Assembly: GCA_903885565.1 (NCBI GenBank)
Contig: CAISJI010000019.1
Coordinates: forward strand, 1-36,610
DNA from: an uncultured Planctomycetaceae bacterium
GTDB lineage: Bacteria > Planctomycetota > Planctomycetia > Pirellulales > UBA1268
Reading direction: 5' to 3'
DNA length: 36,610 nt
The notes beneath the pieces were generated by a model. That model ran no database searches. It was not told the origin of the DNA and was given only the letters and a program-made list of their open reading frames with translations. Below, one piece after another: positions 24,045-31,653 of this stretch. The translations under genes and the position numbers were made by a program. How positions within the stretch are numbered: position 1 is the stretch's first letter; each line of letters begins with the position of its first letter.

Positions 24045-24824
24045 ATGGTTTTTCCCGTTGGTGACGACAACTCCGATCGGCGGATGTTTCCGTTTGTGAG
24101 CATTGCCCTGATCATCGCGAATGTGTTTGTATTCGTGGTGCTCCAGCAGATGGGTGAGAACGAAAACTTCACGCTCGCCTACTGCCAGGTTCCCCAGGAG
24201 ATCATCACCGGTCACGACGTCGTCACTGAGCCGTCGGTGCGCGAGATCGCCGTGCAGGGGCAGACAATGCAGGTGGCGATGCCCGGTCTGCGGGAGACGC
24301 CGATCCCGGTCTGGCTGACGCTCCTCACCGCCATCTTCATGCATGGCAGCGTCATGCATCTGGCGGGCAACATGTGGTTTCTGTGGATCTTCGGCGACAA
24401 CGTTGAAGATGACATGGGGCATCTGAAATACCTGCTCTTTTATCTGGCCACCGGGATCATTGCCTCGCTGGCGTTTGTGGTCTTCAACAGCTCGGGCGAG
24501 GCGGCGCTTACGCCCTGCCTGGGGGCCTCCGGGGCGATTTCCGGAGTGCTGGGCGCCTATCTCGTGCTCCATCCACAGCGCCGGGTGAGCGTGATCCTGC
24601 TGCGGATGATGGTTGATGTACCGGGCTATGTGGCGGTGGGGATCTGGTTTTTGTTTCAGGTGGCCAGCGGGCTCTTTGACACCAGCGGGGGCGGCGGGGG
24701 TGTGGCCTATTCCGCCCACGTGGCCGGATTTCTGGCCGGCATGGTGCTTGCCAAGCCGATGAGCAATCGCGACGCTCAGGCCGATGCCGATCCGCTGGTG
24801 ATCCTCCGCCGGCGGCTGCCGTAG
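24045..24824 (+). CDS. Rhomboid family intramembrane serine protease
   Basis: 259 residues with about six membrane helices. The catalytic Ser162 is in GASGAISG (160-167) and the catalytic His225 is in YSAHVAGFLAG. The oxyanion and L1 region shows HLAGNMWFLWIFGDNVE (105-121), with the conserved Asn109. A soluble insert of about 45 residues (about 41-85) lies between the first two helices. A second membrane protease thus lies in the same strand series as the M50 protease. ATG 24045 is 25 bases after galM. Substrates are unknown. Confidence 0.9.
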   Translation: MVFPVGDDNSDRRMFPFVSIALIIANVFVFVVLQQMGENENFTLAYCQVPQEIITGHDVVTEPSVREIAVQGQTMQVAMPGLRETPIPVWLTLLTAIFMHGSVMHLAGNMWFLWIFGDNVEDDMGHLKYLLFYLATGIIASLAFVVFNSSGEAALTPCLGASGAISGVLGAYLVLHPQRRVSVILLRMMVDVPGYVAVGIWFLFQVASGLFDTSGGGGGVAYSAHVAGFLAGMVLAKPMSNRDAQADADPLVILRRRLP

Positions 24825-24856
24825 CGGGGGGTGGAGCGTCGCATTCGCCTTCCGTG

Positions 24857-24981
24857 GCAGGCTGCGGATTATGTGCAGCATCGCTGGATGTGATGCCCGT
24901 CGACCGTGGAAGCCCTTGGCGTTTCCACCGGTCGACCGAGTGGAAAAAGGTCATGGACGACTTTTTCCACGGACAGTTAAG
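24857..24981 (+). repeat. Three-hairpin dispersed element, copy B
   Basis: Same order as copy A: CATCGCTGGATGTGATG (one G-U in place of a G-C pair), then GTCGACC..TGGAAGC-CCTTGGC-GTTTCCA..GGTCGAC, then GTGGAAAAAG-GTCATGGACGA-CTTTTTCCAC. The second stem again replaces pairs with G-U or compensating changes, and the third stem is a perfect 10-bp arm of different sequence from copy A. It lies 32 bases after the rhomboid stop and is followed directly by repeat family C. Confidence 0.7.
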
Positions 24982-25019
24982 ACGGCACTGGTTTCGTCAC
25001 TTGGCCGCAGCCGATCGGT

Positions 25020-25057
25020 GCTCCTCAAGCGTTCGCCGATCCCTTCGCCTTCATCAC
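25020..25057 (+). repeat. Dispersed repeat family C, copy C3 core
   Basis: The 38-base core from GCTCCTCAAGCGTTCG to CTTCATCAC is identical to the core at 25307-25344. A weaker upstream match (GTTTCGTC near 24990) suggests the copy once extended further left. It is followed by two tandem copies of CTTTCTCCACCATT (25059-25086). Confidence 0.65.
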
Positions 25058-25109
25058 CCTTTCTCCACCATTCTTTCTCCACCATCCTTCCTGAGCGATG
25101 TTCGGGGAG

Positions 25110-25239
25110 GGGCTGCCCATGCCCCAGGAGCCGGCGTAGGCGGCCAGCGGAGCCAACTATTCGAGCGCAGCCGACTTTCGAGAGAGCGAAAGGCCCGGAG
25201 GGCCGCAGCGAACGGCAGGCGTCGGGCATGGGCAGTCCC
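25110..25239. repeat. Large inverted-repeat structure with nested hairpins
   Basis: Arms GGGCTGCCCATGCCC (25110-25124) and GGGCATGGGCAGTCCC (25224-25239) are inverted copies with one extra base, about 100 bases apart. Inside are CTTTCG-AGAGAG-CGAAAG (25175-25192) and GGCCC-GGA-GGGCC (25192-25204). The latter has the same GGA loop as the hairpin at 3194-3210. No gene fits this stretch. Confidence 0.5.
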
Positions 25240-25261
25240 GGACCTAGAGTGACATGCAAGC

Positions 25262-25344
25262 TCCGTGGCGCGGCGGCTGCGGGACGGCAAAAGTTTCGTC
25301 GCGTGCGCTCCTCAAGCGTTCGCCGATCCCTTCGCCTTCATCAC
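25262..25344 (+). repeat. Dispersed repeat family C, copy C2
   Basis: Fullest copy: CCGTGGCGCGGCGG...GGCAAAAGTTTCGTCGC, then the 38-base core at 25307-25344. It matches the minus-strand copy at 9569-9660 over about 80 bases. It ends 41 bases before the stop of the convergent nudix gene, so the whole gap 24825-25385 is filled with repeats and holds no gene. Confidence 0.65.
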
Positions 25345-25385
25345 TCAAGTTCCTGAAGAGTCGCTCGAGTTGTCCCGAATGGGCT

Positions 25386-25835
25386 CTAGCCTTTGGGCAG
25401 CGAAAGTGTGTCGCGGGCTGCTCGCAGTTGCTCGAGCACCGGGATCGTGGCTGGCAGGATTGGTGCCACTTCGACCGCGTCGTCCCACAGCGACAGCCAG
25501 CAGAGACGCTGCCCTTCCCGGGGCGTTGGTTGGCCGTGCCAATTACGCACCAGCCACACCTGCAGCCGCACCACGGCGTGGGGATAAGCGTGTTCAAGGG
25601 TAAGGAAGGGCTGGCAGTGGTCGGCGGTAGCGTTGATCGCAAGCCCGAGTTCCTCATGCAATTCCCGCTGCAGGGCTTGGAAACCCGTCTCTCCCGGTTC
25701 GACCTTTCCCCCTGGCAGTTCCCAGAAGCCGGCCGAGGGCCTGCCTGCCGGCCGGCAGGAGAGCAGATACCGGCCGCTAGAGTCGAGCAGGATGCCGACA
25801 GCCACATCGAGTGGAGGAGGGGGAAAGTCGGTCAT
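25386..25835 (-). CDS. NUDIX hydrolase, MutT-like
   Basis: 149 residues. The Nudix box is complete at residues 43-65: GKVEPGETGFQALQRELHEE followed by LGL (GX5EX7REUXEEXGU), with a substrate-recognition WELPGG just before. The length and the LLSCRPAGRPSAGFWELPGG segment fit MutT-type enzymes that remove 8-oxo-dGTP, although other nucleoside diphosphate derivatives are possible. ATG 25835 has no strong ribosome site. It lies just downstream of the porin on the same strand (43 bases) and faces the rhomboid gene across the repeat island. Confidence 0.9.
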   Translation of the reverse strand: MTDFPPPPLDVAVGILLDSSGRYLLSCRPAGRPSAGFWELPGGKVEPGETGFQALQRELHEELGLAINATADHCQPFLTLEHAYPHAVVRLQVWLVRNWHGQPTPREGQRLCWLSLWDDAVEVAPILPATIPVLEQLRAARDTLSLPKG

Positions 25836-25877
25836 GATGAACCCGGCAGGGGCGTGCGGAGCAGTGGCGAGGAAGAG

Positions 25878-27545
25878 TCAGTAGTTCATCTGAAACTGAA
25901 ACCGCAGCAGATCTCCCTGAAAGGGTGCATAGAAACCGGAGGAATTCACCGGAGCCTTGCCAGAGGTGTTGGTGCGGTTGACCCAGTCATATTCGCAGGT
26001 CAGCTCCATCTGTTTGGTGATCTGCCATTCCAACCCCAGATCGAATTCCCCGAGATAGGCGTATGGAGTATTTCTCTCCCAGAGATAGCCGCCGCGGCCG
26101 GTCTGCCAGCGGAAGTAGGGGAAGAGCACTCCGAAGCGATCGGTGTTTTGTTTGTAGTTGACAAGCACATAGCCTCCCGACAGGGGTTGGCTTGAGATCG
26201 TGGGGGGATTGGTCGGGGTGACGCCGTTTAAGCTGCTCATCTGGGGCCCAAGACCACAGTTCCATTCGCAGGTGACTCCCAACGGCTGCGGGTAGTAAAC
26301 CCAGGTCGCCGCGATCCGCTGGTCGAGAACTCCATTCGAGGGCGAGACCACCACCGGCTTGATGGTGTTGCCGCCGATTTTGATGTCGGCCAGCGTCGGC
26401 ACGTAGTTGCCCGCGTAGGCCTGCACTCCCGCCTCCACGATCTGGCCGTTGTCGAATTTGTAGGGGCTGTTGAGCCGCATCACAAAGTGCATGTTGTTGT
26501 TCTGGTCGAGCGTCGAGTTGCCTTGGCCGTTGTAGCATCCGACCCCAAAAACACCGTAATTTCCCGAGCCCTTCAGCCCCTCGTCAAGAACCTCCTTATA
26601 GAGATCCTGCGCGTAGTCGGGCGTCCAGTAGTAGAAGACGCCGAGGCCACGCTCGCTCTTGGTGGCATTGAGAAAATCGCAGCGGTCCAGAGGCAGGCGA
26701 TTGGAGCTGGACTGCATGTTGTCCCAGCCGTAGGGCACCTTCGACTGGCCCACGCGAAAACGATGGACCTTGTCGGTCGTGAGATAGCAATCGCCGTAGC
26801 AGTCGCGAAGCTGTCCATAATTGATCGCCCCCGGATCGCTCACCCCACTGAGGCTCGAGGCAAAATCGGGCTGGATGTATATATAGAGCCGGTCGCTGAT
26901 GTCGCCGGAAAAGATAAGGCGGACCCGGCGCAGAAAAAAGTTGTTGTTCGGTCCCACCGATTTGTCGTTGGGATGATAGGGGCCGGCCTGATCCTCGTCG
27001 TACCAGAGCGTGCTGTTGATACGCATCTGGGTGTAGCCGCGAATGTTGATCTTCTCATACCACTCCTTCTCGCCGGAGTGATCGTTGCCGCCGCGGGTCT
27101 GCTCGTCGACCGTCTCGATGGCTGGATCCTGGATGTTGTTGAAGCGCTGGCGGACTGCGTCTCCCAGCGATTGGTTTCCGGAGCCCTCCGCCCGGCCCCC
27201 CTCCCGGGAAAAGCCGCGTGTCTGTTCGTCGACGGTTTCGATCGCGGGATCCTGAATCTGTGAAACCAGCCGCAGTGGATTGCCCTGCCGAGGCTCCGGT
27301 GGCTCCGGCTGCTCCAGCTCCAGTTCCGGCGGATAGAGATTGTCGAAGGTTTCTGAGAAGAGCTCATCCCCCTCCGGAATCGCGGCAGCCGAAATACCGG
27401 GGAGAAAGAGGGGGGGTGGGGAGGGGGAGGCAGCCGAGGCACCATTTCCCCAGCTCGCCAAGCACGATGCAAAAACGATGAATCGCACCCAAATGGCCGT
27501 CCGGCTCCGTGAGCTTCTTGTGCTACAGCGGCCTACTTGTGGCAT
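25878..27545 (-). CDS. Phosphate-type outer membrane porin (OprP/OprO family-like)
   Basis: About 555 residues from ATG 27545. A signal peptide lies at about 10-40 (RTAIWVRFIVFASCLASWG). A Pro/Glu-rich periplasmic part contains IQDPAIETVDEQTRG twice. From about residue 165 a beta-barrel pattern follows, with the family's IRGYTQMRINS, RRVRLIFSGDISDRLYIYIQPDF and FRVGQSKVPYGWDNMQSS, ending in the aromatic LRFQFQMNY typical of barrel C-termini. The start is uncertain because four 9-bp ATG-bearing units lie at 27541-27576. Upstream ATGs would only add MPP repeats, and GTG 27488 is also possible. Divergent from the PiT phosphate transporter, so a phosphate role is likely but inferred. Confidence 0.8.
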   Translation of the reverse strand: MPQVGRCSTRSSRSRTAIWVRFIVFASCLASWGNGASAASPSPPPLFLPGISAAAIPEGDELFSETFDNLYPPELELEQPEPPEPRQGNPLRLVSQIQDPAIETVDEQTRGFSREGGRAEGSGNQSLGDAVRQRFNNIQDPAIETVDEQTRGGNDHSGEKEWYEKINIRGYTQMRINSTLWYDEDQAGPYHPNDKSVGPNNNFFLRRVRLIFSGDISDRLYIYIQPDFASSLSGVSDPGAINYGQLRDCYGDCYLTTDKVHRFRVGQSKVPYGWDNMQSSSNRLPLDRCDFLNATKSERGLGVFYYWTPDYAQDLYKEVLDEGLKGSGNYGVFGVGCYNGQGNSTLDQNNNMHFVMRLNSPYKFDNGQIVEAGVQAYAGNYVPTLADIKIGGNTIKPVVVSPSNGVLDQRIAATWVYYPQPLGVTCEWNCGLGPQMSSLNGVTPTNPPTISSQPLSGGYVLVNYKQNTDRFGVLFPYFRWQTGRGGYLWERNTPYAYLGEFDLGLEWQITKQMELTCEYDWVNRTNTSGKAPVNSSGFYAPFQGDLLRFQFQMNY

Positions 27546-27581
27546 GGGTGGCATGGGTGGCATGGGTGGCATGGGTGGCAT
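27541..27581 (-). repeat. 9-bp tandem repeat (ATGCCACCC) at porin start
   Basis: On the minus strand, ATGCC is followed by four ACCCATGCC units (27541-27581), each carrying an ATG in the porin frame. Read through, they code MPPMPPMPPMPPMPQ. Nine bases keep frame, so copy number change would alter the number of start codons and the length of the leader rather than switch the gene off. Confidence 0.75.
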
Positions 27582-27627
27582 AAAAATGCCGCCCGTCAAT
27601 GAAGTCAGCCACAGGAAATCCTTTGCA

Positions 27628-27652
27628 ATCGGCACATCCGTTAACATCGGCA
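27628..27652. promoter_or_regulatory. Possible operator in the porin-PiT divergent region
   Basis: ATCGGCA occurs twice as a direct repeat (27628-27634 and 27646-27652) with 18-base centre spacing, on either side of the palindrome GTTAAC. It lies between the divergent porin and PiT genes. The sequence is not a classical Pho box, so the binding factor is unknown. The remainder of the 360-base gap holds no gene. Confidence 0.35.
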
Positions 27653-27905
27653 AACATTGCGGGAGCGAATATTAGAAATCAGGAATCTTCTCTCCTGACG
27701 AGCCCCCCGCACCCGCCCCGCCTCCCCGCCCGGCAGCGTCAGCGGCTGAAGAAACCGGGGGCACTGCGGCGCCGGAAGATTGTGTGAATTGCGTGAGATG
27801 GTTGATCTGGGTAACGCCGGGGCTTAGCCTCTCTAAGGAGTTGTCATCCTGCGGGGCTGGGTCGGCAATTTCCTCGTGCATTAGCCAGATCAGGAGTCTG
27901 TTTTC

Positions 27906-29462
27906 GTGGAACTTCTCGACGCCTTCTCGAGCCTCGGCACCGGACAATTGATTCTGCTCCTGGTGGCGCTCTTGATCGCCTTCGGATTTGAGTGCATCAA
28001 CGGCTTCCATGACACCGCCAACGCCGTCGCGACCGTCATCTATACGAAGTCGATGAAGCCCACTTGGGCGGTGATCTGGTCGGGTATCTGGAACTTCATT
28101 GGTGTCCATGCCGGTGGCATCGGGGTCGCTTTCAGCATCGTCCATCTGCTCCCTGTCGATCTGCTGGTGAATATCAAAACGGGGCGCGGCTTGGCGATGG
28201 TGCTGTCGCTGCTGGGGGCAGCGATCATCTGGAATTTCGCCACTTGGTATCGCGGCCTGCCCGCCTCCAGTTCGCACTCCCTGATCGGTTCGATCATCGG
28301 GGTGGGGATGATGAACTCGCTGCTCGAAAACGGATCACTCGCCAAGGGAATCAATTGGCACAAGGCGAGCGAGGTGGGAATGGCCCTGATTCTCTCGCCG
28401 CTAGTCGGCTTTGCCCTCGCTGCCGGCCTGCTTATGCTCTGCAAGAAACTCATCCCCGCCAAGGAACTCTACCAGCCACCAGAAGGAGATAAGCCGCCCC
28501 CCGGCTGGATCCGCGCCCTCCTCATCAGCACCTGCACCGCTGTGAGCTTTGCCCACGGCTCCAACGACGGCCAAATGGGGATGGGGCTGATCATGCTCGT
28601 GCTCATTGGCATCGTGCCGGCGACCTACGCGCTCAATCTCGACGCCGGTCGCGACGATCTTCAATCCACGGTCGCAGCCGCCAAGGAACTGAAAGCAGAA
28701 CTGGAAAAGCCCGATCTGCAATTGCTGATGTCGTCGCTCAAGGAACAGCACCTCGCCAACGCCAAGGTGGAGAGGATCTCGCGATACGATCTTGTTTCTG
28801 CTGCCGAGGCCTCGCTGGAGCACTCCTCGCTCGACGGTATGATCGACCCGTTTCCGCGGAGCGATGTTGTGCTGGCGACCCTCGATCCTGTGCCGCTGGC
28901 GGCCGCTGTCGTGGCCGGACTGGAAGGGCACACAGAGTTCAAGGAACTCTCCAGCGACCAGCGCTGGAACCTGCGCACGCAGCTGGTGGAGCTGGGGGCC
29001 TCGGTGCGCACGCTCGTGCGACAGTTTGGCGACCAGATCACCGAAGACCGACGGAAGATCCTCAAGGGCCTCGCCGGGAAGCTCGCCAAGCCGGTGGAAT
29101 ATGTGCCCGAATGGGTGAAGTGGGGCGTGGCGCTCTGCCTCGGCATGGGCACGATGTTCGGCTGGGAGCGGATCGTCGTCACCGTCGGCGAAAAGATCGG
29201 CAAGGAACACCTCACCTACGCCCAGGGGGGAGCGGCTGAGCTTGTGGCCGCGACGACGATTGCCCTCGCCGACAACCTCGGCATGCCCGTCAGCACAACG
29301 CACGTCCTCTCCTCCGGTATCGCCGGCACGATGTGGGCCAATAACTCCGGCATTCAGGCCTCGACGGTGAAGGAGATCGCGTTGGCCTGGATCCTCACGC
29401 TGCCTGTCGCCATGACCCTCTCCGGCGGCCTCTACTGGATCGCCACCTGGTTTGTCGGCTGA
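27906..29462 (+). CDS. PiT family inorganic phosphate transporter
   Basis: 518 residues with about ten membrane helices in two halves. Each half carries its signature: GFHDTANAVATVIYTKSM (33-50) and SFAHGSNDGQMGMG (about 214-227). The last repeat motif AATTIALADNLGMPVSTTHVLSSG belongs to the second half. A long cytoplasmic loop (about 240-410) separates the halves, as in E. coli PitA. It imports phosphate (as metal-phosphate in E. coli PitA) with a proton or sodium gradient. GTG 27906 has AGGAG 9 bases upstream. The gene is divergent from the phosphate-type porin. Confidence 0.94.
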   Translation: MELLDAFSSLGTGQLILLLVALLIAFGFECINGFHDTANAVATVIYTKSMKPTWAVIWSGIWNFIGVHAGGIGVAFSIVHLLPVDLLVNIKTGRGLAMVLSLLGAAIIWNFATWYRGLPASSSHSLIGSIIGVGMMNSLLENGSLAKGINWHKASEVGMALILSPLVGFALAAGLLMLCKKLIPAKELYQPPEGDKPPPGWIRALLISTCTAVSFAHGSNDGQMGMGLIMLVLIGIVPATYALNLDAGRDDLQSTVAAAKELKAELEKPDLQLLMSSLKEQHLANAKVERISRYDLVSAAEASLEHSSLDGMIDPFPRSDVVLATLDPVPLAAAVVAGLEGHTEFKELSSDQRWNLRTQLVELGASVRTLVRQFGDQITEDRRKILKGLAGKLAKPVEYVPEWVKWGVALCLGMGTMFGWERIVVTVGEKIGKEHLTYAQGGAAELVAATTIALADNLGMPVSTTHVLSSGIAGTMWANNSGIQASTVKEIALAWILTLPVAMTLSGGLYWIATWFVG

Positions 29463-29501
29463 TCTCTCTCGAGTGCGTGGGCAGCGAACAGGCTGTGAAA
29501 A

Positions 29502-29527
29502 GGGCGGCCCGGCGCCCGACATTTTTT
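29502..29527 (+). terminator. Intrinsic terminator of PiT gene
   Basis: GGGCG-GCCCGG-CGCCC hairpin (29502-29517), three bases, then a run of six T (29522-29527), placed about 40 bases after the PiT stop. Confidence 0.6.
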
Positions 29528-29559
29528 ATAGCTATATTCCCCCGAAACAGATGAATGAA

Positions 29560-29774
29560 CGGCGGAACGGCTGATGGCGGCGAGAAGCCTTGCTCCCCCG
29601 CTGTGGTCAAACGGACCCCCTTCAAAAGACCCTCCTGAAATGGTGTCCGTCCCCTGACGGCCGGGCAAGCCCGATGACGTTTCATGGCCGCTGGAGCCGA
29701 GCAAGGCGGGTGCGGAACCCGCCAACTGCTCCGCGTCCCTGAGGGACGATTGGAGTGACGCGGGGCAGCCTCAT
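29560..29774 (-). pseudogene. Decayed HicA-like toxin gene
   Basis: Seven bases after the hicB-like stop, ATG 29774 begins MRLPRVTP, the N-terminus of many HicA mRNA-interferases. The frame then changes and stops at CCATGA. In another frame the later part reads AVRGRTPFQEGLLKGVRLTTAGE, which matches the HicA core (xVPVHxGRTLxxGLLRxIxxxAGL). The central GSH catalytic region is seen only as SSGHE in the third frame. At least two frameshifts and a stop therefore interrupt it. Homology is by motif only. Confidence 0.55.
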
Positions 29775-29781
29775 GGCTTAC

Positions 29782-29994
29782 TCAGGGAGTCAGGATTTCG
29801 TCGTGAACGAAGTGGAGGCGGATCATCTGTGGAGAATGCCCCTCTGCGAAGTGGCATGCGACCGCTTCCCGAACGCTGTTGCGAAGCGTTTCGAGTGTGT
29901 CAGCCTCAGTGAAGATCGATGCACCGACCGCTCGTGCGGTGTATCCGCCCTCCGCGGCCTCTTCAACGACAAACACAATCTCAGTCACGGGCAT
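29782..29994 (-). CDS. HicB-like antitoxin (small DUF1902-type protein)
   Basis: 70 residues from ATG 29994. The motifs MPVTEIVFVVEEAAEGGYTARAVG, SIFTEADTLETLRNSVREAV and IRLHFVHDEIL fit the compact HicB-like antitoxin family that is often mis-named 2-oxoisovalerate dehydrogenase. There is no DNA-binding helix at the C-terminus, as in this short class. Its toxin partner downstream is broken (see 29560-29774), so the antitoxin is an orphan. An upstream GTG 30048 would add 18 residues. Confidence 0.7.
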   Translation of the reverse strand: MPVTEIVFVVEEAAEGGYTARAVGASIFTEADTLETLRNSVREAVACHFAEGHSPQMIRLHFVHDEILTP

Positions 29995-30053
29995 TCCCGC
30001 CGGAGTTTCGAGGGCGGCCCGGCCACGGTCAGGCCGGGATTTTTGCATCCATC

Positions 30054-30130
<77 letters not shown>

Positions 30131-30234
30131 ATTCTGTTCGGCCAACTTTTGCCAAACGTGGGAACCAGCAGCAGTTTACCCAGCCGGTCGGCTCCCCACA
30201 ACCGCGGTTCAAAGCGGCCAGCGAGAACCGGCTT

Positions 30235-31653
30235 TTACCGCTCCTGGCTGGAATTTTCCGCCAGCGACACGCAGACGAGTTCCCGGTCGTTCCGGGCAAA
30301 AACGCACTTCATGGCGAATGCCGGATGGCTCCAAACCACCTCCCGACCGAAGCATTCCCCGGTCGGATCGAGGAGGTGGCTGCGGCCGAGTTCTTCGTAG
30401 GATTCTGGTGTCAGCCGGGCCAGGATCAGGTCGCCCGTTTCGCTGAACAGCCAGACGCGGTCTGCCTGCCGCACCAGAAATGCCGTGCCATGCCGGCCGC
30501 GCCGCTCGCCCATCGTCGGCACGCCCGTTTCCCACCGCCGCGTGGCGGTCGTGAGATCAACCGCCGTGAGAAACCCCGTTTCGCAGTCGCAGCCGTAGAG
30601 GGTGGAGCCGGAGATATAGGGAGTGCTGTTGGCGCAGGAGATCGAGGCCTTTGGCTTATTGCGCCACAGGGGCTCCGCACCCGGCCGGGTGGAGTCGAGC
30701 CGATAGAGCGTGCCGACATTGCCGATGCCACTGGCAAAGAGCACCTGCCCTTGGTCGGTGGCGGCAACCTGTGGCGCCATGATCGACATCCCAAAGCTCG
30801 GCTTGAGCGGCTGCGACCACAACAGCTTCCCGGTGGCCGGATCGAGACTGCTGAGGTTGTCGGCATCCCAGATGAGCAACTGCCTGACGCCAGCCGATTC
30901 GACCAGCGTCGGCGGAGCATACCCCGGTTCGCTCGCCGTGAGGTTCCGCCAAAGTTCTTTCCCGGTGTGCCGGTCGAAGGCCACCGCGACGCTGCCCGCC
31001 CCGCCTACGAGGCAGATCAGCCGATCGCCATCCACCAGCGGATGGTTACTGAAGCCCCAGATAGGGGTGGGGGCGGAGTAGTCGCGGGCAAAATGTTTCG
31101 CCCAGAGCAGCTTGCCGCTGATGGCGTCGAGGCAGGTGAGGTGCCCCTCGGCGCCGAGCGCATAGACCTTGCCGCCGGCCACCGTGGGAGTGCAGCGGGG
31201 GCCGCAGGCATAGGAGATCGCATACGAGCAGTCGTATTCATGCTTCCACAGCAGATGGCCGTCGTTGGCAGCGAAGCAGAGCACCCGTTCGCGGCCGGGG
31301 ATTTTTGACCGGTTTTGGGGATCGTTGGCCGGGGGGGCACCTGCGTGCTGAAAATCGGTGAGGTAGACGCGGCCGTCAGCCACCGCCGGGCCGGAATAGC
31401 CCCCCGCCACCTCAGCCCGCCACTTCACCGGCAGACCACCGGCCGGAAGCGCCGGCATGATCCCCGTCTCGCGCCACACGCCATCCCGCGCGGGCCCCTG
31501 CCACTGCGGCCAGTCATCAGCGCGGGCCGTGAACGCCGTGATCGCCAGAAAGACGATCAGAAGCAGGGGAATGGGCAGTGTCGCCAAAACTCCCGGCCGA
31601 GAGGCGACGAGGTGTTTCAGAGAGGCACCGTCATTCCGGCATTCGTATCGCAT
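30235..31653 (-). CDS. Exported PQQ-binding-like beta-propeller repeat protein
   Basis: About 472 residues. A membrane/signal segment (about 26-42, LPIPLLLIVFLAITAFTARA) precedes DDWPQWQGPARDGVW, the hallmark opening of planctomycete PQQ-like propellers. Repeated blades follow: GRVYLTDF, VLCFAANDGHLLWKHEY, GKVYALGAEGHLTCLDAISGKLLWAKHF, SVAVAFDRHTGKELWRNL, SSLDPATGKLLWSQPL and FLTAVDLTTATRRWETG. Such proteins are predicted to be periplasmic; a real cofactor or enzyme activity is not shown. ATG 31653 overlaps the doc stop by 23 bases. Confidence 0.85.
   Translation of the reverse strand: MRYECRNDGASLKHLVASRPGVLATLPIPLLLIVFLAITAFTARADDWPQWQGPARDGVWRETGIMPALPAGGLPVKWRAEVAGGYSGPAVADGRVYLTDFQHAGAPPANDPQNRSKIPGRERVLCFAANDGHLLWKHEYDCSYAISYACGPRCTPTVAGGKVYALGAEGHLTCLDAISGKLLWAKHFARDYSAPTPIWGFSNHPLVDGDRLICLVGGAGSVAVAFDRHTGKELWRNLTASEPGYAPPTLVESAGVRQLLIWDADNLSSLDPATGKLLWSQPLKPSFGMSIMAPQVAATDQGQVLFASGIGNVGTLYRLDSTRPGAEPLWRNKPKASISCANSTPYISGSTLYGCDCETGFLTAVDLTTATRRWETGVPTMGERRGRHGTAFLVRQADRVWLFSETGDLILARLTPESYEELGRSHLLDPTGECFGREVVWSHPAFAMKCVFARNDRELVCVSLAENSSQER

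Noticed and set aside
11422..24981. Conserved peptide IAGCDA.RP.KP.AFP.VD read from the three-hairpin copies
   Set aside because: Both copies can be read this way, but one is the tail of a gene remnant and the frames end differently. The paired stem changes explain the conservation better.
27541..27581. CRISPR-like tandem repeat
   Set aside because: The units are 9 bases, contiguous, with no spacers and no cas genes nearby.
27672..28277. Minus-strand frame antisense to the PiT start
   Set aside because: It has no recognisable family and overlaps the signature motif of PiT.
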